64,000 nucleotides of DNA, taken from assembly GCA_964368815.1 (NCBI GenBank), contig CAYJDA010000003.1:1-64000 (forward strand). The letters are read 5' to 3'. Below, piece by piece: positions 16,323 to 25,984 of this stretch. The notes beneath the pieces were generated by a model. It saw only the letters and a list, made by a program, of their open reading frames with translations. It had not been told where the DNA came from and searched no databases. Numbering within the stretch: the first letter of the stretch is position 1; the number at the start of each line of letters is the position of its first letter. This stretch comes from CAYJBH01 sp964368815 (GTDB lineage: Bacteria; Bacillota; Clostridia; Oscillospirales; Ruminococcaceae). Both the position numbers and the translations under genes were made by a program.

Positions 16323-17262
16323 CGAAAGATTTTTGCAGACGGTAAAACGTAGGCGACTTATTGAGAATAATAATAAAGTTATTGTTGCGCTTTCAGGTGG
16401 AGCCGATAGCGTTGTTTTGTTGTGCCTTCTTTTAAAAAACAGCCGTATATTAGGTTTAAACATTATTGGAGTAGCCCACCTTGATCATATGCTTCGAGCG
16501 GAGGACTCTATAAAAGATAGGATTTTTTGTGAAGAATTGGCTAAAAGAAATAATTTACCGTTTTTTTTAGAGATAGCAGATGATAAACGTGATGATGATG
16601 GAAATCCCGTAGGATCAGAGGCTTGGGGAAGAAATTTAAGAAGATCATTTTTTAAAAAGCTAAATGCAGAACACGGGGCTCTGATAGCTACAGGGCATAA
16701 TGCGGGCGATGTTGCCGAAACTGTTTTATTAAGAATGACTCGTGGAACATCCTCGGCAGGTATGCACGGAATAAGAGCAAAATCGGAATTTTACATTCGA
16801 CCAATTATCGACTGTTCCCGTGAGGAAATAAGACAATATGCAAAGAAACACAATTTAAAGTATTGTGAAGACTATACTAATATGCAAGATATGTATAATC
16901 GAAATATTATTAGAAATAAAGTTTTACCTCTTTTGCATAATATTAACCCATCCTGCGAGCGCTCTATTATTCGAGCTGCTGCCTCAACAGAACTAGCACA
17001 GGATTTAGTAAGAAGTTGTGCACAGGAATATTTAATAACATATCCTAATCCGGAGCTCGCAAGCTATGAAAAGCTTCATAAGGCGGTTCAGTTAGAGGTT
17101 GCCGCACAGATAATTAAAAAATATCGAGAGCCCACTCATGACCTTGTTTCTAAGTTTAGACTAGTATTGCTTAAAAGGTTAATAAGCTTAGAGTTGAGAA
17201 GAGGGGTAGTTTTAAAACGTAAAGATGGCAAAGCTGTCATTATCTGTGATAGTTCTACATGA
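16312..17262 (+). CDS. tilS: tRNA(Ile)-lysidine synthase TilS, short form
   Basis: 316 residues. The N-type ATP pyrophosphatase motif SGGADS and the segment GHNAGDVAETVLLRMTRG identify TilS, which makes lysidine at C34 of tRNA-Ile(CAU). Most Firmicutes TilS proteins are about 440-480 residues; this one ends after the catalytic and linker helices and lacks the C-terminal domains, as in the short Aquifex-type enzyme. The ATG at 16312 overlaps dnaB by 11 bp and has no ribosome site, so coupling is likely; an in-frame GTG lies at 16309. hpt and ftsH follow, as in Bacillus. Confidence 0.93.
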   Translation: MNINERFLQTVKRRRLIENNNKVIVALSGGADSVVLLCLLLKNSRILGLNIIGVAHLDHMLRAEDSIKDRIFCEELAKRNNLPFFLEIADDKRDDDGNPVGSEAWGRNLRRSFFKKLNAEHGALIATGHNAGDVAETVLLRMTRGTSSAGMHGIRAKSEFYIRPIIDCSREEIRQYAKKHNLKYCEDYTNMQDMYNRNIIRNKVLPLLHNINPSCERSIIRAAASTELAQDLVRSCAQEYLITYPNPELASYEKLHKAVQLEVAAQIIKKYREPTHDLVSKFRLVLLKRLISLELRRGVVLKRKDGKAVIICDSST

Positions 17263-17298
17263 TTTTTTATGCATATATACAAAAGCTTAAAAAAGTCT

Positions 17299-17327
17299 TT
17301 TATTTAACACGGTATTAATGTTATAAT
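17299..17327 (+). promoter_or_regulatory. Possible promoter of hpt-ftsH
   Basis: TATAAT at 17322-17327 with a poor -35 (TTTATT, 17299-17304) at 17 bp. It implies a transcription start after the in-frame ATG at 17329 and so supports the later start of hpt. Confidence 0.45.
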
Positions 17328-17352
17328 TATGTTAAATATATTGGGGGTTTTT

Positions 17353-17889
17353 ATGCATAAAGATATTAAGGAAATACTAATTAATGAAGAGCAGTTAGAT
17401 GCAAAATGTAAAGAGCTTGGCGAACTTATATCTAAGGAGTATCAAGGTCGAAAACCTATACTGATAACGGTTTTAAAGGGTGCGGTTGTTTTTTTATCTG
17501 ATGTTATAAGATATATTGACATTCCGATTGAAATGGATTTTATGGTTATATCTTCCTATGGTAGCGGTACAAGAAGCCCGGGTAATATAAAAATTGTTAA
17601 AGATATTGATATATCTTTAGAAGGTAAGGATATACTTATCATAGAGGATATTCTTGATAGTGGTCAGACGCTTTATCATTTAACCCAGATGTTTAAATCG
17701 AGAAAACCTGCATCAATCAAGATATGTACATTGTTAGATAAGCCATGTCGACGTAAAGCAGACATTAAAAGCGATTATGTTGGATTTGAGGTTCCGGATG
17801 AGTTTGTAGTCGGATACGGACTTGATTATGATGAGAGGTTTAGAAATCTCCCATACATAGGTATTCTCAATCCCGAAGTTTACGAGTAA
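17353..17889 (+). CDS. hpt: Hypoxanthine phosphoribosyltransferase
   Basis: 178 residues. The PRPP-binding loop is ILIIEDILDSGQT, with VLKGAVVFLSDVIR and FEVPDEFVVGYGLDYDE, all typical of the purine-salvage enzyme. The start at 17353 is chosen over the ATG at 17329 because GGGGG (17343-17347) is correctly spaced for it and 17329 falls at the putative -10 box. It follows tilS and precedes ftsH by 14 bp, the order seen in Bacillus. Confidence 0.96.
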   Translation: MHKDIKEILINEEQLDAKCKELGELISKEYQGRKPILITVLKGAVVFLSDVIRYIDIPIEMDFMVISSYGSGTRSPGNIKIVKDIDISLEGKDILIIEDILDSGQTLYHLTQMFKSRKPASIKICTLLDKPCRRKADIKSDYVGFEVPDEFVVGYGLDYDERFRNLPYIGILNPEVYE

Positions 17890-17903
17890 AGTGAGGATTA
17901 ATT

Positions 17904-19955
17904 TTGGTTAAACGTAATAAAAACAACAGTTCAATAATCATTTATGTTCTTATTATTGCTTCAGCGATTATGTTAGCAGTATTTTTAAGGACACCACAGC
18001 AGGTAGAAAGTGTTAAGTATTCAGAAATTATTAAGCTTTTTGCCAATGATGAAGTTGAATCATGGACACTGGATATCGGATCAGGTGTTCTTGAATACAC
18101 ACTAAGAGACTCAACCGAAGAGGAACCGGAGGTATATACAGTTCCCAACGTCAGCCTTTTTGTTGATAATATAGAGCCATATATTCAGGCATCACTCGAG
18201 GGCGATAATCCGGTTGAATATTATGATTATCTACCCGCCTCGGAAACGCCATGGTGGTTCAGCCTACTCCCTACCCTATTTATGCTTTTAGGACTGGGCG
18301 CTATTTGGTATTTTATGATATACAGTCAATCCGGTGGACGTGGAGCCATGAATGTCGGCAAAGCGAAGGTTAAAAGCAATGCAGAGGAAGGTGGGCGGAA
18401 AAACACCTTTGATGATGTTGCTGGTGCTGACGAAGAAAAAGAAGAACTAACCGAGATAGTAGAGTTTCTAAAAAATCCCAAAAAATATAACGAACTTGGA
18501 GCAAGAATCCCGAGAGGAGTTTTATTTGTTGGCCCTCCCGGAACGGGTAAAACGCTTCTTGCAAGAGCATGTGCCGGTGAGGCAGGTGTCCCATTCTATT
18601 CTATATCGGGCTCGGATTTTGTTGAAATGTATGTTGGCGTTGGTGCCTCTCGTGTTCGTGATTTATTTGATAAAGCGAAAAAGAGCTCACCTGCGATTGT
18701 TTTTATCGATGAAATTGATGCTGTAGGTCGTCAACGTGGAGCCGGTCTTGGCGGCGGCCACGACGAAAGAGAGCAGACATTAAACCAGTTACTGGTTGAG
18801 ATGGATGGATTTGGAGTTAATGATGGTGTTATTATCATTGCAGCAACAAACCGTGCCGACATATTAGATAAAGCTTTGCTTCGTCCCGGTCGTTTCGATC
18901 GCCAGGTTTACGTTGGCCTTCCTGATATTAAAGGTCGTCATGAGATATTAAAGGTTCACACCCGTAAAAAACCCCTTGGTCCGGATGTTGATCTTTCTGT
19001 AATTGCAAAAGGTACCCCGGGATTTACCGGAGCTGATCTTGAAAATCTTGTTAACGAAGCAGCACTTTTAGCAGCAAGACATGGACGTAAAGCAATAACC
19101 ATGTATGACATCGAGGAGAGCACTGTCAAGGTGGTTGCAGGTCCGGAGAAGAAGAGTAGGATTATTACCGAAAAAGAACGCAGACTTACCGCATACCATG
19201 AGGCGGGACATGCTATAAGTACCTTCATGCTTGAAAATACTCATCCGGTACATCAAATTTCTATTATTCCGAGAGGAATGGCGGGAGGTTTTACATTAAG
19301 CCTACCTGAGGAAGATACAAACTACAGAACAAAAAATCAAATGTTAGACGAGCTTATTACCCTGCTTGGTGGCCGTGTTGCAGAAAAACTGGTTTTAGAT
19401 GATATTTCTACGGGTGCATCAAACGACCTTGAACGTGCTACAGCTATCGCTCGAAATATGGTTACAAGATATGGATTTTCTGATAATCTGGGACCGGTGG
19501 TTTATGGTGGAAATCCAACCGAAACTTTTTTAGGACGAGATTTTAACCAACAAAAAAATTACAGTGATAGTGTTGCACTTGAAATTGATACCGAGATTCG
19601 CAAACTTCTTGATAATGCATATTCCAAAGCAGAAAAAATACTTCTTGATAATATGGAAAAGCTTCATAAAATATCAGAGGAACTCTTAATTCGTGATAAA
19701 CTTGATGGAGAAGAGTTTAAAAAACTTATGGCGGGCGAAGAGCTTCCTGAGTTTGAGCCACGTGCCGAAAAGTTGCCGATTGACATTAAATCGCCTCCTC
19801 AAAAAGAGGTTTTGGAAATATCACAGCAAGGTATAGATGAAGCTCAGCGCCAAATAAACAAGAGTCTTGATGAAAAAAAGAATGAACCGGAAAGTAATAT
19901 AACAGCAGAAGGTAAAAAAAGGATAGAGGATGACAAAAAAGACTCAGACCTATGA
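17904..19955 (+). CDS. ftsH: ATP-dependent zinc metalloprotease FtsH
   Basis: 683 residues. Two transmembrane helices (about 10-28 and 118-140) flank an extracytoplasmic segment. An AAA module follows with Walker A GPPGTGKT (210-217) and Walker B IVFIDEIDA, then the protease domain with HEAGH. The C-terminal 70 residues are charged and low in complexity. It is a membrane-bound quality-control protease. The start is TTG (17904), placed by a GTGAGGA ribosome site at 17891-17897; no ATG fits. The gene overlaps the following gene by 26 bp. Confidence 0.97.
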   Translation: MVKRNKNNSSIIIYVLIIASAIMLAVFLRTPQQVESVKYSEIIKLFANDEVESWTLDIGSGVLEYTLRDSTEEEPEVYTVPNVSLFVDNIEPYIQASLEGDNPVEYYDYLPASETPWWFSLLPTLFMLLGLGAIWYFMIYSQSGGRGAMNVGKAKVKSNAEEGGRKNTFDDVAGADEEKEELTEIVEFLKNPKKYNELGARIPRGVLFVGPPGTGKTLLARACAGEAGVPFYSISGSDFVEMYVGVGASRVRDLFDKAKKSSPAIVFIDEIDAVGRQRGAGLGGGHDEREQTLNQLLVEMDGFGVNDGVIIIAATNRADILDKALLRPGRFDRQVYVGLPDIKGRHEILKVHTRKKPLGPDVDLSVIAKGTPGFTGADLENLVNEAALLAARHGRKAITMYDIEESTVKVVAGPEKKSRIITEKERRLTAYHEAGHAISTFMLENTHPVHQISIIPRGMAGGFTLSLPEEDTNYRTKNQMLDELITLLGGRVAEKLVLDDISTGASNDLERATAIARNMVTRYGFSDNLGPVVYGGNPTETFLGRDFNQQKNYSDSVALEIDTEIRKLLDNAYSKAEKILLDNMEKLHKISEELLIRDKLDGEEFKKLMAGEELPEFEPRAEKLPIDIKSPPQKEVLEISQQGIDEAQRQINKSLDEKKNEPESNITAEGKKRIEDDKKDSDL

Positions 19956-21909
19956 TAATGAAAGCATACAAAGCTTAAAAGGTGCAGACCGGGTGCGTAA
20001 GCGCCCGGGTGTAATCTTTGGTAGTGATGGAATTGAAGGTTGCAGACATACCGTTTTTGAAATACTTTCTAACTCAATCGATGAGGCCAGAGGTGGACAC
20101 GGTGATAAGATTAGTGTTAAAAAGTTTAAGGATGGAAGCATTGAAATAGAAGACTTTGGAAGAGGTATTCCGGTTGACTTTAACCAAAAGGAAGATAGGT
20201 TTAACTGGGAACTTCTTTTTTGTGAATTATATGCCGGCGGTAAATATAATGAGGATGACGAGAGCTATGCATACTCATTAGGTCTTAACGGGCTTGGACT
20301 TTGTGCAACACAGTATGCTTCACGATTTATGACTGTTGATGTATATCGAGATAATCTACACTATCATCTTGATTTTGAGCGAGGTGAAAATGTTGGTGGA
20401 CTAATCAAGGAGGAAACACGTCGCAGGAAAACAGGAAGTTGCATAAGATACCTTCCCGACAATGATGTTTTCACCGATATTGATATCGATGCAGAATACC
20501 TTCATGACACGATAAAAAGACAGGCTGTTGTTAATGCCGGAATAACCTTTGAACTTATAGTTGAGACCGGTGAAGGAAAAAGTGAAACCATATATTTATA
20601 TGAAAAAGGAATTGAAGATTATCTTACAGAAATAGTGGGAGATGACTATATCACTCCGGTTTTAACATGCCAAAGCAGTGCTGTTGGTAGAGACAGAGAG
20701 GATAGGCCGGAATATAGGGTGCAGATGAATGCTGCTTTCTGTTTTTCTAACAAGCAAACCTTGCTTGAATATTACCATAATTCAAGCTACCTTGAGCATG
20801 GTGGCTCTCCCGAACGTGCAGTTAAAACAGCCTTTGTTAATCAGATAGATAGCTACTTAAAGCAAAAAAATCTGTATAAAAAAGGTGAAAGTAGAATTAC
20901 CTTTGCTGATGTTCAGGACTGTCTTTGCATTGTCACCTCAGGTTTCTCTACACAAACTTCCTATGAAAACCAGACAAAAAAAGCTATAACAAATCGATTT
21001 ATTACCATTGCAATGACAGATTTTTTAAAGCATCAGTTAGAAGTTTATTTTATTGAAAAACCTGATGATGCACAAAAAATTGCCTCCCAGATATTGATTA
21101 ATAAACAGAGTCGAGAACAGGCAGAAAAAACACGTCAGAATTTAAAAAAGACCATTGGTCGTGATATAGATATTGCCAATCGTGTTCAAAAATTTGTTGA
21201 CTGTAGAACAAAAGATTTGTCCATGAGGGAGCTTTATATTGTTGAGGGCGATTCCGCTCTTGGAGCCTGTAAAACAAGCCGTGATGCTGAATTTCAGGCA
21301 ATTATTCCTGTTAGAGGAAAAATATTAAACTGTCTTAAATCGGACTATGCCAGAATTTTTAAAAGCGAAATTATTACAGATATCATTAAAGTTTTGGGCT
21401 GCGGCGTAGATGTTCCGGGGAAATCAAAAACCGGAATAGCCGGGTTTGATATTGATTCATTGCGTTGGAATAAAATTATTATCTGTACCGATGCCGATGT
21501 TGACGGATACCAAATAAGAACCCTTATTCTTGCGCTCTTTTATAGATTAATGCCGGAACTCATTGAACAAGGTTATATTTATATAGCCGAATCCCCTCTT
21601 TATGAAGTTAATACAAAAAAGAAAACATACTTTGCATATACCGAACAGGAAAAAAGCTCTATTCTTGAAAAAATTGGTAAGGATAGTTTTACGATACAAC
21701 GCAGCAAGGGACTTGGTGAGAATGAGCCTGACATGATGTGGATGACCACCATGAATCCCGAAACCAGAAGACTTATTAAGGTAGAACGTGACACAGCCGA
21801 GCACACAGCTTCGGTATTTGAACTTCTTCTTGGTGATAACCTTGCCGGTAGAAAAGATTTTATTGCAAACCATGGATATGAATACCTTGAAGATATTGAT
21901 GTTTCTTAA
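19930..21909 (+). CDS. parE: Type IIA topoisomerase subunit B, divergent ParE/GyrB-like
   Basis: 659 residues. The GHKL ATPase has N48 and E52 (LSNSIDEA) and a G-loop GLNGLG in place of the usual GLHGVG; the QTK lysine is present (NQTKKAI). The TOPRIM domain has EGDSA and DADVD, so the metal site looks intact, but its surroundings are unusual (EGDSALGACKTSRD for EGDSAGGSAKQGRD, DADVDGYQIRT for DADVDGSHIRT). It pairs with the ParC-like gene 25 bp downstream. It is clearly not a typical gyrB, and canonical gyrAB probably lies elsewhere. The start overlaps ftsH and is preceded by GGATAGAGG. Confidence 0.88.
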   Translation: MTKKTQTYDNESIQSLKGADRVRKRPGVIFGSDGIEGCRHTVFEILSNSIDEARGGHGDKISVKKFKDGSIEIEDFGRGIPVDFNQKEDRFNWELLFCELYAGGKYNEDDESYAYSLGLNGLGLCATQYASRFMTVDVYRDNLHYHLDFERGENVGGLIKEETRRRKTGSCIRYLPDNDVFTDIDIDAEYLHDTIKRQAVVNAGITFELIVETGEGKSETIYLYEKGIEDYLTEIVGDDYITPVLTCQSSAVGRDREDRPEYRVQMNAAFCFSNKQTLLEYYHNSSYLEHGGSPERAVKTAFVNQIDSYLKQKNLYKKGESRITFADVQDCLCIVTSGFSTQTSYENQTKKAITNRFITIAMTDFLKHQLEVYFIEKPDDAQKIASQILINKQSREQAEKTRQNLKKTIGRDIDIANRVQKFVDCRTKDLSMRELYIVEGDSALGACKTSRDAEFQAIIPVRGKILNCLKSDYARIFKSEIITDIIKVLGCGVDVPGKSKTGIAGFDIDSLRWNKIIICTDADVDGYQIRTLILALFYRLMPELIEQGYIYIAESPLYEVNTKKKTYFAYTEQEKSSILEKIGKDSFTIQRSKGLGENEPDMMWMTTMNPETRRLIKVERDTAEHTASVFELLLGDNLAGRKDFIANHGYEYLEDIDVS

Positions 21910-21934
21910 GTTTAAATAAACAGTAAAGGAAGTT

Positions 21935-24178
21935 ATGGCAAAAAAAAGAAGCGAAGATACGAAAAAAAAACGCACAACGGCGCTTGATGACAACATTGAG
22001 ATAGCCGATGCCGGTATTGTTCTGCAAAACAGAATTACCGAAACATTAGAAAAAAACTACATGCCTTATGCCATGAGTGTAATAATTAGCCGTGCACTAC
22101 CCGAAATTGATGGCTTAAAACCTTCTCATCGTAAATTGCTTTACACCATGTATGATATGGGCTTGCTTAAGGGCGCCAGAACCAAAAGTGCTAATATTGT
22201 TGGAACTACCATGAGATTAAATCCACACGGTGATGGTCCGATTTATGAAACAATGGTAAGACTTTCTACCGGAAACGAGGCGCTATTAAACCCGTTTGTA
22301 AGTTCTAAGGGTAACTTTGGTAAGTTTTATTCTCGTGATATGGCGTATGCAGCGAGTCGATATACCGAGGCTAAGTTAGCACCTGTAGCGGAGCTGCTTT
22401 TTCGCGATATTGATAAAGATACCGTTGATTTTATCCCCAACTACGATAATACTCGTACCGAACCGACACTACTACCGGTTTGCTACCCTAATATTTTAAC
22501 AAATTGCACCATCGGCATTGCGGTTGGTATGGCAAGTAGCATCTGTAGCTTTAATCTTGCAGAAATTTGTGATACAACAATTGCACTTATTAAAGACGCA
22601 AATCATCCGATAGAAACAACGTTACATTCGGCAGATTTTGTGGGCGGTGGTCAAATTCTCCATAATGCCGATGAGCTTGCAAATATTTACGAAACAGGCA
22701 GAGGATCTATAAGAGTTAGAAGCCGCTATGAATATATCAAGGATGGTAACCGAATTGAAATAACACAAATCCCCTATTCTACAACCATCGAAGCAATAAT
22801 GGATAAGATATCCGAGCTCGTAAAGTCAGGAAAGGTTAAAGAAATTTCCGACATGCGTGATGAAACCGACCTTGGCGGACTAATGCTTACTCTTGATTTA
22901 AAGCGTGGTGTTGACCCTGAAAAGCTTATGAATCGCCTTTTTGCTATGACGCCACTTGAAGATAGTTTTTCATGTAATTTTAATATTATTATCGGTGGAA
23001 CACCACGTACGATGGGTGTTAGAGAAATCCTTACCGAATGGATAGCTTTCAGACTTCTATCCGTAAAAAGAAGAACATATTTCCTAGCGGGAGAAAAGAA
23101 AAAAAGACTTCATTTGCTATTAGGTTTAAAAGCAATCCTGCTTGATATTGATAAAGCTGTTAAAATTGTTCGTGAAACCGAAGATGAAGAAGACGTAGTG
23201 CCTAATCTTATGATAGGCTTCGGTATCGACAAGATTCAGGCGGAATATGTTGCAGAAATTAGGCTGCGCCAGCTTAATCGCAACTATATACTTCGCAGAA
23301 CTGAGGAGGTTGATAAACTTCGTGATGATATATATGACCTGGAAGAACTTCTTGAAAATAAAAAGAAGCTTTTAAAGGTTATATGTGACGAATTAAAAGA
23401 AGTTAAGGATAAATACGGAATACCGAGGCGTAGCGAAATATTATATTCTGTACTACCTGCAACCGTTAAGGATGAAGTTCAAGAAATTCCGGACTATCCG
23501 GTAACTGTATTTTTTACCGAGGAAAACTATATAAAGAAAATAACAGCGCAATCGTTAAGAATGAGCGGAGAGCAAAAGCTAAAAGAAGGAGACAGTATTC
23601 GACATAGTGAGGAGACTAAAAACAATGCCGAGCTGCTATTCTTTACTAATAAAGCACAGGTTTACAAGTGTTTTGCGGATCAGTTCGATGATACAAAGGC
23701 AAGCGTTATCGGTGACTACCTTCCTGCGGCACTAAATTTCGAGGAGGAAGAACTGTGTAAGTTTATGGCTGTTGTTGAGCAATATGTAGGATTTATGATA
23801 TTTGTTTTCGAAGATGGTCGAATAGCAAAGGTGGATATAACTGCATACCAAACCAAACTTAATCGAAAAAAATTGATAAATGCATTTAATAATAAGTGTG
23901 AAACGGTTAAATTTTTATATTTAAAGGAAGATGCTGATATCTCGATAGAAACTACGGCAGGTAGAATGCTAATAATAAATTCAGCACAACTAACGGTAAA
24001 AACAACAAAAAATACCCAAGGGGTTCAGGTTGTAAAGCTTCGAAAAGGAATACAAATTAATAATGTTTCGTTGTTTACCGATGAGGGAGTACCGGATGCA
24101 TATCGTTATCGGGTTCGCAATCTCCCCTCTACCGGTCAAATAATAAAAACCGATCAATCGGAACAATTAACTTTATAA
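21935..24178 (+). CDS. parC: Type IIA topoisomerase subunit A, divergent ParC/GyrA-like
   Basis: 747 residues. The breakage-reunion domain has catalytic Y143 in AASRYTEAKL with its preceding Arg, followed by a coiled coil near residues 430-490 and a short C-terminal beta-pinwheel region of about 230 residues. The quinolone region reads RLNPHGDGPIYE: G101 stands where E. coli GyrA has S83, and E105 where it has D87. The usual GKYHPHGD is altered to RLNPHGD. With its partner it should decatenate or relax DNA. The short C-terminal region favours a topoisomerase IV role over gyrase. Confidence 0.88.
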   Translation: MAKKRSEDTKKKRTTALDDNIEIADAGIVLQNRITETLEKNYMPYAMSVIISRALPEIDGLKPSHRKLLYTMYDMGLLKGARTKSANIVGTTMRLNPHGDGPIYETMVRLSTGNEALLNPFVSSKGNFGKFYSRDMAYAASRYTEAKLAPVAELLFRDIDKDTVDFIPNYDNTRTEPTLLPVCYPNILTNCTIGIAVGMASSICSFNLAEICDTTIALIKDANHPIETTLHSADFVGGGQILHNADELANIYETGRGSIRVRSRYEYIKDGNRIEITQIPYSTTIEAIMDKISELVKSGKVKEISDMRDETDLGGLMLTLDLKRGVDPEKLMNRLFAMTPLEDSFSCNFNIIIGGTPRTMGVREILTEWIAFRLLSVKRRTYFLAGEKKKRLHLLLGLKAILLDIDKAVKIVRETEDEEDVVPNLMIGFGIDKIQAEYVAEIRLRQLNRNYILRRTEEVDKLRDDIYDLEELLENKKKLLKVICDELKEVKDKYGIPRRSEILYSVLPATVKDEVQEIPDYPVTVFFTEENYIKKITAQSLRMSGEQKLKEGDSIRHSEETKNNAELLFFTNKAQVYKCFADQFDDTKASVIGDYLPAALNFEEEELCKFMAVVEQYVGFMIFVFEDGRIAKVDITAYQTKLNRKKLINAFNNKCETVKFLYLKEDADISIETTAGRMLIINSAQLTVKTTKNTQGVQVVKLRKGIQINNVSLFTDEGVPDAYRYRVRNLPSTGQIIKTDQSEQLTL

Positions 24179-24196
24179 TCAAAAGGAGGCATTGTT

Positions 24197-25273
24197 ATGA
24201 AAAAGCGGGTAGGTATTTTAACAGCGGGTGGTGACTGCCCCGGGCTTAATGCGACCATTAGAGGTGCGGCTAAAGGTTTGTATCAGCGATTTAAAAACGA
24301 TGTAGAAATAATTGGAATCCAAAATGGTTACTATGGACTTATTCATGGCGACTATGTAGAGATGGAATCCATCGATTTTTCCGGTATTCTTACCCGTGGT
24401 GGAACTATTCTCGGAACAAAGAGAACTCCTTTTAGCGAGATGCAGGAAAAAGGCTCTGATAATCTTGATAAGGTTGACGAGATGAAAAAAAACTATAAAA
24501 AGTTAAAGTTGGATTGCCTGTTATGTCTTGGAGGAAATGGCACCCATAAAACTGCAAATCTACTCTCGGAAAACGGACTAAATATAATCGGGTTACCTAA
24601 AACTATTGATAACGATATATTTGGAACTGATGTCACCTTTGGTTTTCACTCTGCTGTAGATATAGCTACAGATGTTATTGACAGAATACACACAACAGCT
24701 TCAAGCCATCGCCGTGTAATGGTTATAGAGCTTATGGGTAACAAGGCAGGCTGGTTAACGCTTTATGCCGGAATTGCCGGCGGAGCTGATATTATTCTTT
24801 TGCCGGAAATGCCCTACAATATGAATAATATCATAAAAGCAATCGAAAGACGCCATAAAGAAGGCAAAAGTTTTTCTATTATTGCTGTTGCGGAAGGTGT
24901 TTACAGCAAGGAGTTAAGTAGCATGAAAAGACGTGAACGCGAAGCGTACTTTGCCGAAAAAGGAGTTTCTACTGCTACAAAACTAATAGCCGAATCGATA
25001 CAGTCAGAAACCGGCTTTGAGACCAGAATGGCTGTACCTGGTCATATTCAAAGGGGTGGTTCTCCATCTGCTTACGATAGAGTTTTAGCAACACAATTTG
25101 GAGCATTTGCCGCAAAGCTAGTCGAGCTTGAGCAGTATGGAACATCCGTTGCAATGGTAAACAATGTCGTTACTGCAAATCTGCTAACCACAATTGCCGG
25201 ACGAAAAAAACTTGTTCCGGAAAATGACGATATGATAAGTGTTGCAAGAAAAATGGGGATTTCTTTAGGTTAG
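24197..25273 (+). CDS. pfkA: 6-phosphofructokinase (PfkA family), atypical nucleotide site
   Basis: 358 residues. The N-terminal loop is TAGGDCPGLNATIRG; the catalytic base is D138 in KTIDND, and MGNKAGW and GHIQRGGSPSAYDR are family signatures. At the nucleotide site it reads GGNGT (112-116) where ATP enzymes have GGDGS. G115 (E. coli 104) indicates ATP use, while K135 (E. coli G124) is found in pyrophosphate enzymes and in some ATP enzymes. N114 replaces the magnesium-binding aspartate. I predict ATP as donor, with uncertainty. It is the last enzyme gene of the ftsH-parE-parC cluster, with an AAAGGAGG ribosome site. Confidence 0.9.
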   Translation: MKKRVGILTAGGDCPGLNATIRGAAKGLYQRFKNDVEIIGIQNGYYGLIHGDYVEMESIDFSGILTRGGTILGTKRTPFSEMQEKGSDNLDKVDEMKKNYKKLKLDCLLCLGGNGTHKTANLLSENGLNIIGLPKTIDNDIFGTDVTFGFHSAVDIATDVIDRIHTTASSHRRVMVIELMGNKAGWLTLYAGIAGGADIILLPEMPYNMNNIIKAIERRHKEGKSFSIIAVAEGVYSKELSSMKRREREAYFAEKGVSTATKLIAESIQSETGFETRMAVPGHIQRGGSPSAYDRVLATQFGAFAAKLVELEQYGTSVAMVNNVVTANLLTTIAGRKKLVPENDDMISVARKMGISLG

Positions 25274-25348
25274 CAATTTTAATTAACAACACCTCGGAGT
25301 TGATATTTGCCGAAACCGATATGTTATATGATAATTTGGAGAGCAGGG

Positions 25349-25915
25349 ATGAAAAAAATATTTTGTTGTTTGATAACTACTGTTTTAATTGCGGTAACGT
25401 TGGTTGGATGCTCACAAACTGAAGAAGTTATGGTTGTAAAGCCAACTGCATTTACAGACGAAACAACCGAGGTGTTATCTCTTTTTGATGATGAGATTGC
25501 GTTTTATGATTATATTATTAATGATAGCGTTAAGTCTGTTTCCTTTGACATTTGGGTGTATGAAGATGATATATGGGTTAATTACGGGAAAACTCAGTCT
25601 AATGTATCAAATCTAAATTCGAAGTTGGCATTTAAAATAACAGATAATGTATTTTCATTGTTTAATTTTGACGAAAGCGGACATGTAGAATATACAACTC
25701 CAAAGTTAGATGTCGACTTTACCGAAACGGCAATGCAGGTGTTTGGTTGGGAGAGAAATTCGGTTGATATTGAACTAAATAAAGAAATATTAATCTACTC
25801 AAAATATGGAACTGATGAAAACACTTTTAGAACCAACGATTCTGATTTTAGGTCTGTTGCATGTGATAAAGGAATTGCAGTAACAGTAACCTTTTTAGGC
25901 GAGTTAGCAGAATAA
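25349..25915 (+). CDS. Lipoprotein of unknown function
   Basis: 188 residues. A lipoprotein signal peptide (MKKIFCCLITTVLIAVTLVG, lipobox cysteine next) precedes an acidic, mostly beta-rich mature part. I recognise no family. The ATG at 25349 is chosen over an in-frame ATG 14 codons upstream because GGAG (25338-25341) is correctly placed and the signal peptide then starts properly. It lies 75 bp after pfkA and may be cotranscribed. It should be anchored outside the membrane. Confidence 0.75.
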   Translation: MKKIFCCLITTVLIAVTLVGCSQTEEVMVVKPTAFTDETTEVLSLFDDEIAFYDYIINDSVKSVSFDIWVYEDDIWVNYGKTQSNVSNLNSKLAFKITDNVFSLFNFDESGHVEYTTPKLDVDFTETAMQVFGWERNSVDIELNKEILIYSKYGTDENTFRTNDSDFRSVACDKGIAVTVTFLGELAE

Positions 25916-25925
25916 CAAATAGTTC

Positions 25926-25954
25926 TTGCATACTTAATAGTTTAACGTTATAAT
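25926..25954 (+). promoter_or_regulatory. SigA-type promoter of valS
   Basis: TTGCAT (25926-25931), 17 bp spacer, TATAAT (25949-25954). The leader of about 25 nt is too short for a T-box. Confidence 0.8.
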
Positions 25955-25984
25955 ATAAAAAAGAATTTTTTTGAAAGGATTTCA

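Noticed and set aside
25916..25984. A T-box leader for valS
   Set aside because: A strong promoter at 25926-25954 leaves only about 25 nt of leader, and no T-box sequence is seen.
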